Assembly (NCBI GenBank): GCA_025997655.1
Contig: BNUW01000019.1
Location: 1-24,250, forward strand
Source: Spirochaetia bacterium
GTDB taxonomy: Bacteria > Spirochaetota > Spirochaetia > Treponematales > Breznakiellaceae
Direction of reading: 5' to 3'
DNA: 24,250 nucleotides
The stretch's first letter is position 1, and each line of letters starts with the position of its first letter. The position numbers and the translations under genes are program-made. This document shows, one piece after another, positions 7,055 through 12,076 of this stretch. The notes beneath the pieces were generated by a model. The model saw only the letters and a list, made by a program, of their open reading frames with translations, was not told where the DNA came from and ran no database searches.

Positions 7055-7837
7055 TTAAATTTTGAATTCCTGAACATCATCCTCAAGGATTGGCGGGAGC
7101 TGATAGCATCGGTCCTCCCCGGAAAGCGGGTCCCGGAAGAACAGCCCCTGGGCTTTCAAGGCCAAGGCTTGAGCTATACCGTCAGCCTCCGGGAGTCCCC
7201 CGTAAAGCCCGTCGTTCAGGATAGGATAGCCCAGCCAGGATAAGTGGCAGCGTATCTGGTGGCGGAAGCCCCGGGCAATCCGTACCCGGAAGCGGCGGGT
7301 TTTTCCGCCGGAACTCAGTTCAAGGATATCGGTTTTGTAGGGGTATCCCCTGTCCAGGGCAAACTTCCGGCGGTTTTTGGCAAGCTCACCCATAAGGACG
7401 GGCCGTACCGCCCTTCTCCCGGGGCCATAGGGGCGAAAACTACTTTCGATGGTAAAAGGCGGATCAGGCAAGCCGGGGGACTCCATGGGGGGAAATCCCG
7501 GCAACTGAGGCCGGGGTACGATACCTGAAAGGGCGCCGTATTCCTTAACAAGGGTTCCCTGTTCCTGCTGTGCTAAGAGGTTTTCTAAAGCCCCCTGAGT
7601 CCGGGCAATCAGAACCAGCCCCCGGGTTCCGTAATCAAGCCGGTGCAGGAGGCCCCCCTCCCGTCTTTGCCGTCCCCGGGGAATGCGGACTTCGGGGTAC
7701 CGAGCCGCGCACCAGTCCAGCAGGGTATCCCTCGAAGGTTCGCCCCCGTTCTCCAGGGGCGCCGAATGCATAAGGGGGGGCTTGTGGACCACCAGAAAGC
7801 CTTCGGTCCCGGCCACGACCCAGGGCTCTGGGGTCAA
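7055..7837 (-). CDS. RluA-family pseudouridine synthase
   Basis: 260-residue RNA pseudouridine synthase without an S4 domain. The catalytic motif is GLLHRLDYGTRGLVLIA with the nucleophilic Asp in HRLD; ARGFRHQIRCHLSWLGYPILNDGLYGG is the conserved second half of the family fold. FLVVHKPPLMHSA at residues 14-26 corresponds to the N-terminal 'VVNKPxG' strand. The start is a TTG (7837-7835) overlapping the TGA of the lipoprotein gene (TTGA), so initiation probably relies on coupling; a GTG at 7816 is an alternative. The target uridine (rRNA or tRNA) cannot be told from sequence. It is the last gene of a two-gene operon. Confidence 0.88.
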   Translation of the reverse strand: MTPEPWVVAGTEGFLVVHKPPLMHSAPLENGGEPSRDTLLDWCAARYPEVRIPRGRQRREGGLLHRLDYGTRGLVLIARTQGALENLLAQQEQGTLVKEYGALSGIVPRPQLPGFPPMESPGLPDPPFTIESSFRPYGPGRRAVRPVLMGELAKNRRKFALDRGYPYKTDILELSSGGKTRRFRVRIARGFRHQIRCHLSWLGYPILNDGLYGGLPEADGIAQALALKAQGLFFRDPLSGEDRCYQLPPILEDDVQEFKI

Positions 7838-8682
7838 CGGAATCCGTTTGTCAGATACAGGCCCAGGTCGGTAAACAAACCCTGGATCTGATCATAGGGA
7901 AAGATTACTTCTATAATGCCCGCCGAATAAGGGGCGATTTCATAGGGATCCCATTGGAAACCAAGCCCTCCGGGGCTTACAAAGAAATCCTCCGGCCTGT
8001 CCACCGAATCTTCAAAGAATCCCCCTTCAGACAGGGGTATCCAGGAGGGTATCTCCATATGCTTACGGAGCGCTTCCTCCACCAGATCCTCCAGGGCCTG
8101 CTTCGCGTCATCCCGGATGATATCCCGCAGGCTAAGCCGGCGCTTATCCTCCAGGTTAAAGACATAGTAATCCTTAGTTTGCATACCATGGGCGCCGCTA
8201 AAAAATGACTCCGTTTTCCGGCTAAATACCGCAACCCGCGGAGTTCCGGCATGGTAGGCAACGGTCTCATTATAAAACCAATTCAGCGATTCCCGGGACA
8301 TATCGGGGTGCTTTTCCGCCACACTTCGCATTTCCCCATACATGGTGTCATAGCCATGGAGCCGTTTATCCGCGTACTCTTCGACACCTTGACCCTCATA
8401 TAAAACATCCATGATGAATTGTTTTTCCGGCTGCTTACTATCCACTACGGAAAGGGCAATATCCAGTTTGGGGCTGGTATCCGGCGTTTGCGGATAGAGA
8501 AGAACGCTCCGTTCTTTGGACAGGGATACATACTCAGCCGCTTCCTGCTCGGGATTTACCCCCCCCGCCGGCGCGGCACTTTTACAGGCCGCCATAATCA
8601 TCGCCTGAAGACATATAAAAAGGCAGAACAGGGATATTTGGATGATTTTTTGTGATTGTTTGGTATTCATAAATGAAAACAT
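7834..8682 (-). CDS. lipoprotein with DUF3298-type domain
   Basis: 282 residues as drawn from ATG 8682. AGGAG directly abuts this ATG, so the in-frame ATG at 8670 (MNTKQSQK), 12 nt after AGGAG, may be the real start. A lipoprotein signal peptide ends in IMAAC (Cys33 from the first start), so the protein should be lipidated and membrane-anchored. The rest follows the DUF4163/DUF3298 pattern known from RsiV-type and spore PdaC-type proteins: a helical N-terminal half, FFSGAHGMQTKDYYVFNLEDKRRLSLRDI, and a C-terminal GLGFQWDPYEIAPYSAGIIEVIFPY strand region. In RsiV this domain binds lysozyme; whether that holds here is unknown. A strong promoter lies at 8772-8800. It is coupled to the downstream pseudouridine synthase. 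Confidence 0.82.
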   Translation of the reverse strand: MFSFMNTKQSQKIIQISLFCLFICLQAMIMAACKSAAPAGGVNPEQEAAEYVSLSKERSVLLYPQTPDTSPKLDIALSVVDSKQPEKQFIMDVLYEGQGVEEYADKRLHGYDTMYGEMRSVAEKHPDMSRESLNWFYNETVAYHAGTPRVAVFSRKTESFFSGAHGMQTKDYYVFNLEDKRRLSLRDIIRDDAKQALEDLVEEALRKHMEIPSWIPLSEGGFFEDSVDRPEDFFVSPGGLGFQWDPYEIAPYSAGIIEVIFPYDQIQGLFTDLGLYLTNGFR

Positions 8683-8771
8683 CTCCTGGGGCCTAAAGCG
8701 CCGTTTTTAGATATATACAGCCTTAATTATCACTATTATCTTCTATATAGTAGCATCAAAAAACATAACAA

Positions 8772-8800
8772 ATTATACCAATTTTAATTTTTATATGCAA
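8772..8800 (-). promoter_or_regulatory. promoter of the lipoprotein operon
   Basis: Minus strand: TTGCAT (complement of 8795-8800), 17-nt spacer, TATAAT (complement of 8772-8777), preceded by TGG which also makes an extended -10. The leader to the ATG would be about 80-95 nt and is AT-rich. Confidence 0.65.
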
Positions 8801-8808
8801 CCTGTTTC

Positions 8809-8837
8809 TTGATATATTTCTCCCCGCCCTTTATACT
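8809..8837 (+). promoter_or_regulatory. integrase promoter
   Basis: TTGATA (8809-8814), 17-nt spacer, TATACT (8832-8837). The predicted start is around 8844, at or next to the ATG at 8845, so the message may be leaderless. Because the -35 box contains the TTG at 8809, that codon is unlikely to be the translation start. Confidence 0.6.
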
Positions 8838-8844
8838 ACGGGGT

Positions 8845-10020
8845 ATGGGAAGACACCCCGCAAAAGATGGTATCCGGGCGCGCCCGCGGGCTCGGGACGG
8901 TATCCAGATGGTCCATTTTGAGGAGTATCCGGGCCATTGGATATCTACCCCGGAGCATGATCGTAACCGCGCCATTGCATGGGCAAAACGGAACCGGACC
9001 AGCCTCATAAACCGCAAAACCCACACCCTGGATCACTACTGCGCCGGGTTCTTTGCACCGGGGGCCCCATGGGTCGCCCGGATGGAGAAGAAGGGGCATC
9101 ACTTTATAGCCAAGTACCTCAGCACCCGACAGGGGTATGTAGATAAGTATATCGTTCCCGGCTTTGGGGATATGCAGCCGGGGAAGATTACCCGCAGGCA
9201 GATTGACGATTGGCTTTTAGATCTGAAAAAAGCCCCCCGGCGGGGCAGCGCCGCAACCAGGGAACTGGCCGGGGAAACAAAAAACAAAATCATGTATACC
9301 TTTTCCCTGATTTTTGAGGAGCTCCGGGACCTGGGGGTGGTGGAAACTAACCCTATCACCGGGATACGGCCCTACGACAAAACCCCTGTGAGACCCCGGG
9401 GGACCATCGACCGGGAATCACTGGCCCTGCTCTACCCCGCTTCCCACGGGGAGCTTATCCGGGTTTGGGGATCGCCCCTCTGGGCCTGTATGATGCTGGT
9501 ATTCAACGATACCGGCAGCCGGCCGGGGGAGGTCCGGGCGCTTACCTGGTCCGACATTGATACGGTCCGGCGGTTTATCCCCATTCGCAAGGGGATCGAG
9601 TCAGGGACTGCCGCCACGGTAAAGAGCACCAAGACTGGAGCGGTAAAGGCGGGGTTTCTTACGGCTCGGACCATCCAGGAGCTTGATATATTCCGGGCAC
9701 AATCCCGGTATCCGGGGGATGGGGACTATGTGTTTACCCTGGATGGTGAGGCGCCGGTATCCAACCAGGCCACCCTCAAGGCATTTCGGCGGGGGCTCCT
9801 GGCCGCCGGGATAGATCAGCCCTCCTGGACCCCCTACTGGCTCCGGCATAGTTTTGGCACGTACCAGATGGAGGCCCTGAGCGATGAGGAGATCGCCGCC
9901 CTCCTGGGCCATGGGGTGGGGATGCTCCGGAGGGTCTACCAGCACCCGGACAACGACACCCTGTACCAGGCCAACCGGGGGATCCAGGATAAGCTGGATA
10001 ATTTACGCGGTGTTAAGTAG
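8845..10020 (+). CDS. int: tyrosine-type site-specific integrase (phage)
   Basis: 391 residues from ATG 8845, typical length. The order is a basic N-terminal arm, a SAM-like core-binding domain (about 85-170; YLSTRQGYVDKYIVPGFGDM, then KITRRQIDDWL), and the catalytic domain. Catalytic residues: Arg226 in TGSRPGEVRALTW, a Lys near 263 in STKTGAVKAG, Arg334-His335 in TPYWLRHSFGTY, His356 in LLGHGVG, and the nucleophile Tyr365 in RRVYQHP. The usual first His of HxxR is Tyr331. A longer reading from TTG 8809 would overlap its own promoter. It should catalyse integration and, with an excisionase not seen here, excision. GC content by eye is as high as in the host genes and clearly above the late phage genes. 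Confidence 0.93.
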   Translation: MGRHPAKDGIRARPRARDGIQMVHFEEYPGHWISTPEHDRNRAIAWAKRNRTSLINRKTHTLDHYCAGFFAPGAPWVARMEKKGHHFIAKYLSTRQGYVDKYIVPGFGDMQPGKITRRQIDDWLLDLKKAPRRGSAATRELAGETKNKIMYTFSLIFEELRDLGVVETNPITGIRPYDKTPVRPRGTIDRESLALLYPASHGELIRVWGSPLWACMMLVFNDTGSRPGEVRALTWSDIDTVRRFIPIRKGIESGTAATVKSTKTGAVKAGFLTARTIQELDIFRAQSRYPGDGDYVFTLDGEAPVSNQATLKAFRRGLLAAGIDQPSWTPYWLRHSFGTYQMEALSDEEIAALLGHGVGMLRRVYQHPDNDTLYQANRGIQDKLDNLRGVK

Positions 10021-10047
10021 TTTTAAGGGTATTTGTTAAGTAGTTTT
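10011..10047 (+). repeat. 14-bp direct repeat at the integrase 3' end
   Basis: TGTTAAGTAGTTTT occurs at 10011-10024 (containing the integrase stop codon) and again at 10034-10047, with a 23-bp period, roughly two helical turns. This is the spacing style of recombinase or excisionase arm sites; the function is inferred. A 7-bp inverted repeat AAATTCG/CGAATTT (10053-10059, 10082-10088) follows in AT-rich sequence. Confidence 0.5.
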
Positions 10048-10090
10048 CGGGGAAATTCGTAAAAAAAATGAAAATATTTTGCGAATTTGT

Positions 10091-10119
10091 TTGACAACCT
10101 ATCATTGATAGGATATACT
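10091..10119 (+). promoter_or_regulatory. consensus promoter with palindromic operator in the spacer
   Basis: TTGACA (10091-10096), 17-nt spacer, TATACT (10114-10119). The spacer is filled by the perfect palindrome CCTATCATTGATAGG (10098-10112). Its inner 13 bp are identical to the core of the Tn10 tet operator O1 as I remember it. Binding of a TetR-like or phage repressor dimer here would block RNA polymerase. Confidence 0.78.
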
Positions 10120-10146
10120 CTTATTATAAGGTGATTGAGAGACCGC

Positions 10147-10197
10147 CTTACCGGATGGCCTGGCCAACCGGAACAAAAAGACCTACAGGCCGGTAAG
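10147..10197 (+). promoter_or_regulatory. bulged long stem-loop in the leader of the acidic orphan gene
   Basis: CTTACC (10147-10152) plus GGCCTG (10157-10162) pair with CAGGCC (10186-10191) plus GGTAAG (10192-10197), leaving GGAT bulged and a 23-nt loop. It ends about 10 nt before the ribosome site, so it could affect mRNA stability or translation. Confidence 0.5.
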
Positions 10198-10214
10198 TAG
10201 ACCTGGTGGAAAAA

Positions 10215-10613
10215 ATGAAAAAGATTGATATGAGGAATTTGGCGGAATCGGAAAAGTACGAACATCTTAACTATGGTATCCAGGCATGTTTTGACGGTTG
10301 CTATCATTTTTGCGAGGACAGCGCCGGAAACTGGTTGACGGAAAACGATTTTGACCAAGGCTTAGCCGCCGATGATATTACCGACAATCTCCAGGCGGCA
10401 AAGGCCGCAAAGGCGGAGCTAGAGTGGCGGCGCGGAGAGATCGCCGAGACCGAGATTGTAACGGCAAAAACATGGCCTGAGTTGTATGAGGCGGTAAATG
10501 TGTATAACAGCGACATGGCGATGCCGCCAATAGCGGAAATTTTGGCCGAAATTGAAAAAATGGAAGAAGAAATTGATTGGCTTATAGGCATGTGTGAGAA
10601 TTTGGAAGATTAA
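10215..10613 (+). CDS. acidic orphan protein of a prophage moron unit
   Basis: 132 residues; I recognise no family. ATG 10215 is preferred, with GGTGG 5-6 nt upstream; a GTG at 10206 would consume that ribosome site. The protein is soluble and strongly acidic (LTENDFDQGLAADDITDN; C-terminal EILAEIEKMEEEIDWLIGMCENLED-type helix), with four cysteines, two of them in ACFDGCYHFC. The C-terminal third looks like an amphipathic helix or short coiled coil. The gene is an independent transcription unit: operator-controlled promoter at 10091-10119 and terminator at 10617-10652. Such isolated units in prophages often carry anti-defence, superinfection-exclusion or host-benefit genes; acidic DNA-mimic behaviour is possible but unproven. 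Confidence 0.82.
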   Translation: MKKIDMRNLAESEKYEHLNYGIQACFDGCYHFCEDSAGNWLTENDFDQGLAADDITDNLQAAKAAKAELEWRRGEIAETEIVTAKTWPELYEAVNVYNSDMAMPPIAEILAEIEKMEEEIDWLIGMCENLED

Positions 10614-10616
10614 AGC

Positions 10617-10652
10617 AAAAAAGCGCTTGCCGCAATTGGTAAGCGCTTTTTT
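10617..10652 (+). terminator. intrinsic terminator after the acidic orphan gene
   Basis: AAAAAAGCGCTT (10617-10628) and AAGCGCTTTTTT (10641-10652) form a perfect 12-bp inverted repeat ending in six T; GCC/GGT inside the loop can extend the stem. The symmetrical A and T runs could let it act in both directions. Confidence 0.9.
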
Positions 10653-10658
10653 AAGTTC

Positions 10659-10683
10659 GTTTCAATCCGCGCCTTGCGGCGAC
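10659..10683 (+). other. solitary CRISPR-repeat-like sequence (shortened type I-C style)
   Basis: The element opens with GTTTCAATCC (10659-10668), continues with a short stem CGCC-TTGC-GGCG (10670-10681) and ends in GAC (10681-10683). Type I-C repeats, read in this orientation, begin GTTTCAATCC-A/G-CGC, carry a central GC hairpin and end in GCGAC; this copy is about 25 nt rather than 32, with a shorter stem. No second copy or spacer is seen, so it is not an array. It lies between the moron terminator and a TATAAT (10687-10692) upstream of the next gene. Confidence 0.45.
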
Positions 10684-10727
10684 ACTTATAATATCGGTGC
10701 AATGCCGAAAAAAATCAAGAGGTAACT

Positions 10728-10961
10728 ATGCCGGAATTTCCGAAAACTGAAAAAATAACCTTCCGGCTCCGCCAGGACCTGGCCGATCGGATACCGCCTG
10801 ATCCGGAGCGCGGACCGTGGCTTAACAGGTCGGTAGAGTTGACGCTATCAATAGCGGATAACGCCAAAAAAGCCGGATCAACTATCACGCCAAAAAAATC
10901 AGCCACCAGCGCCGAAAACGGCAAAAAAGGCGGACGCCCCCGCAAAAAACCGGCGGAATAA
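10728..10961 (+). CDS. small basic DNA-binding-like protein (RHH-like N-terminus, AT-hook-like tail)
   Basis: 77 residues, start ATG 10728 with AAGAGG about 6 nt upstream. The N-terminal half (KITFRLRQDLADRI, then GPWLNRSVELTLSI) has the strand-helix-helix spacing of ribbon-helix-helix regulators, with a 7-residue proline-rich insertion between helices. The C-terminal half is Lys/Ser-rich and ends in GGRPRKK, an AT-hook-like core. Role inferred: a regulator or nucleoid-binding accessory protein of the phage, possibly acting on the palindrome at 10098-10112 or on its own upstream region. A TATAAT at 10687-10692 lies 35 nt upstream, but no good -35 accompanies it. It is followed by the convergent late operon. 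Confidence 0.75.
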   Translation: MPEFPKTEKITFRLRQDLADRIPPDPERGPWLNRSVELTLSIADNAKKAGSTITPKKSATSAENGKKGGRPRKKPAE

Positions 10962-11009
10962 AAAACCAGCCCCCGGCCGGGAAAGGAGGTACGAAAACCC
11001 AGGGGCTGG
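10960..11009 (-). terminator. terminator of the phage late operon
   Basis: On the minus strand CCAGCCCC (complement of 11002-11009) pairs with GGGGCTGG (complement of 10966-10973), followed by six T (complement of 10960-10965). The 28-nt loop contains a smaller CCCGGCCGGG palindrome that can stack. It lies between the convergent stops at 10961 and 11019. Confidence 0.6.
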
Positions 11010-11018
11010 CAGGAGAGA

Positions 11019-11435
11019 CTAATTTACCGGGCTATCTGTATTATTGCTATCGCCCCAAAGATCAGGGTAGTCACGCCGAACCCGATTGTTCCATATTTCC
11101 AGATTGCGGACTTCTTTTTGTATTCCCTGTAGCTGTTCGATTGCAGTGTATATATTCGTTGCATTTCCAATCGCTCTTTGGTTAATCCGTTCAGATATAT
11201 CCCCTGCGTTTCTGAGATACTCTTCAAGTCTTTCACGCTCTGCGTTGCCGCTTGCAATTCCTTCTGCAAGTCCTTGTTCAAACTCAACACTTCGCTGTTG
11301 TCTTCCTGCAAATTCTCCAGCGCCTTTATCACTTCCCCTAGCCCATCCGCTAAGGGTGTATCCGATAAAGAGTCCTGCGCCGATAAACACCAGGGCAAGA
11401 ATACTAATAACAAGAACATCATGTTTCGTAACCAT
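11019..11435 (-). CDS. N-terminal TM / periplasmic helix protein (i-spanin-like), overlapping frame B
   Basis: 138 residues from ATG 11435 (MVTKHDVLV); a GTG at 11447 would add four residues but touches the AGAGG site. Residues about 6-27 are one membrane helix (VLVISILALVFIGAGLFIGYTL), followed by a charged helical region (QQRSVEFEQGLAEGIASGN, ERERLEEYLRNAGDISERI, IEQLQGIQKEVRNLEIW), the N-in/C-out layout of Rz-type inner-membrane spanins. It shares the ribosome site of frame A: the two ATGs lie within ATGAAATGG, 5 nt apart, and the stops are also 5 nt apart, so the two products have the same length and overlap over 412 bp. Fully embedded spanin pairs are known (lambda Rz/Rz1), but near-complete mutual overlap is unusual. 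Either frame could be the only real one; domain quality favours both. Confidence 0.62.
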   Translation of the reverse strand: MVTKHDVLVISILALVFIGAGLFIGYTLSGWARGSDKGAGEFAGRQQRSVEFEQGLAEGIASGNAERERLEEYLRNAGDISERINQRAIGNATNIYTAIEQLQGIQKEVRNLEIWNNRVRRDYPDLWGDSNNTDSPVN

Positions 11436-11440
11436 TTCAT
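11024..11440 (-). CDS. signal-peptide / coiled-coil / C-terminal TM protein (spanin-like), overlapping frame A
   Basis: 138 residues. MKWLRNMMFLLLVFLPWCLSA-QD is a signal peptide (a Cys is present in LPWC, but Trp at -1 makes a lipobox unlikely). Residues about 40-95 are heptad-like (LENLQEDNSEVLSLNKDL, then LQAATQSVKDL), and residues 113-136 form a C-terminal membrane helix (WKYGTIGFGVTTLIFGAIAII). This N-terminal export signal plus C-terminal anchor is the architecture of unimolecular spanins, and the gene is last in a lysis-type cassette. The ATG at 11440 has AGAGG 6 nt upstream and overlaps the stop of the 43-aa gene (ATGA). Nearly its whole length is also read in another frame by the gene at 11019-11435. 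No sequence family was recognised. Confidence 0.7.
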   Translation of the reverse strand: MKWLRNMMFLLLVFLPWCLSAQDSLSDTPLADGLGEVIKALENLQEDNSEVLSLNKDLQKELQAATQSVKDLKSISETQGIYLNGLTKERLEMQRIYTLQSNSYREYKKKSAIWKYGTIGFGVTTLIFGAIAIIQIAR

Positions 11441-11568
11441 TTACCACCTCTTAAAAATTGTTTTATGTTTTCCGTGATAGTATTCCAGTTATCGTAAACT
11501 GTAAGCAGTAAATACAACAACACAAATACTATGCTTGTACCAGATACAATGCCCGCTATTATTTTCAT
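11437..11568 (-). CDS. 43-aa single-pass membrane protein, lysis-cassette candidate
   Basis: Very short gene: ATG 11568, stop 11437-11439. The product is one membrane helix (IIAGIVSGTSIVFVLLYLLLTVY, residues 3-25) followed by an amphipathic, C-terminally basic tail ending FLRGGK. GGTGG lies 4 nt upstream. Its start overlaps the stop of the 25-aa gene and its stop overlaps the start of frame A, both by ATGA, so it sits in a coupled chain and is unlikely to be chance. A pinholin, antiholin or lysis regulator is plausible; no family is recognised. Confidence 0.68.
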   Translation of the reverse strand: MKIIAGIVSGTSIVFVLLYLLLTVYDNWNTITENIKQFLRGGK

Positions 11569-11642
11569 AGTACCACCACCGTGATAAAAACTATCACCGC
11601 CTCGATAATAAGCGCCATGATCACGGATTGTTTTTCTGTCAT
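11565..11642 (-). CDS. 25-aa membrane peptide, lysis-cassette candidate
   Basis: ATG 11642, stop 11565-11567. MTEKQSV is followed by a single hydrophobic helix (IMALIIEAVIVFITVVVL) that ends the peptide. It is joined to both neighbours by 4-bp ATGA overlaps (stop of the 145-aa gene; start of the 43-aa gene). There is a GAGGGT stretch about 6 nt before the ATG. Far below usual gene-calling limits, but the position, the coupling and the pure membrane-helix composition support it. Possible role as holin or antiholin partner. Confidence 0.55.
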   Translation of the reverse strand: MTEKQSVIMALIIEAVIVFITVVVL

Positions 11643-12076
11643 GTGACCCTCGTGTAAATCCGAAAACCGCAAAGCGTGCGGGCCCGTTCTACTTCCGTGT
11701 CAATCAGAAGCGTTTTGTAGTGATACCCCACGCCGGAAAACGCATGGTACTTATAGATAACCTCTGTCACCGGTTTAAGCGGGGGGAGTATAGGATTTTC
11801 GGAATCTATTTTTTCAAGAGTCCACTGGTTCCCGGTAAGGTGTTTGAGAATTGCCGGGCCAGCCTCCGGGGTAAGGATAGTACATTCCTTGTCTATCCAC
11901 CCGTGGTATAAACAGCGATTGTACAGTTCAATAAGAGCCCACCATCTCTCTTCTACTACGCCGGATATTTCTGCGATAGAAAGCAGATAACACCCCCACT
12001 TCCCGATAGCCTGTAATACCGGTTCACTTTCGTTCCGTAATCGCGGCTGTAATAAGTTCCAAAAATCCTTGTTCAC
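11639..12076 (-). CDS. 145-aa protein with papain-like Cys/His arrangement, candidate lytic peptidase/amidase
   Basis: The best start is GTG 12076 (MNKDFWNLLQPRL): it has AGGGAG 7-8 nt upstream and a GTGA overlap with the preceding gene, like the rest of the cassette; ATG 12109 would overlap by 37 bp with a poor ribosome site. The layout LQPRL, then GKWGCYLLSIAEI (Cys near the start of a helix), later CTILTPEAG, and near the end GVGYHYKTLLIDTE (His, then Asp) resembles papain-like peptidases of the C39/NlpC group and recalls the Borrelia plasmid family DUF261. No signal peptide. Lying between a holin-like gene and tiny membrane proteins, it is the only candidate in this window for the lytic enzyme. 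Catalysis is inferred, not shown. Confidence 0.68.
   Translation of the reverse strand: MNKDFWNLLQPRLRNESEPVLQAIGKWGCYLLSIAEISGVVEERWWALIELYNRCLYHGWIDKECTILTPEAGPAILKHLTGNQWTLEKIDSENPILPPLKPVTEVIYKYHAFSGVGYHYKTLLIDTEVERARTLCGFRIYTRVT

Noticed and set aside
8809..8844. TTG at 8809 as integrase start
   Set aside because: The TTG is part of the -35 box of the likely integrase promoter, so it would not be in the message.
10023..10358. 111-codon minus-strand ORF across the promoter and leader of the acidic gene
   Set aside because: It runs antisense through a consensus promoter, operator and the 5' third of a better-supported gene, with no ribosome site or protein-like domain.
10659..10683. A real CRISPR array
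   Set aside because: Only one repeat-like unit is present, with no regularly spaced second copy and no cas gene in the window; reported only as a solitary element.
11086..11477. plus-strand ORFs of 122 and 99 codons opposite the spanin-like genes
   Set aside because: Ser/Cys/Arg-rich shadows antisense to the late operon, without a ribosome site; noted only as a caution that all frames here are poor in stops.
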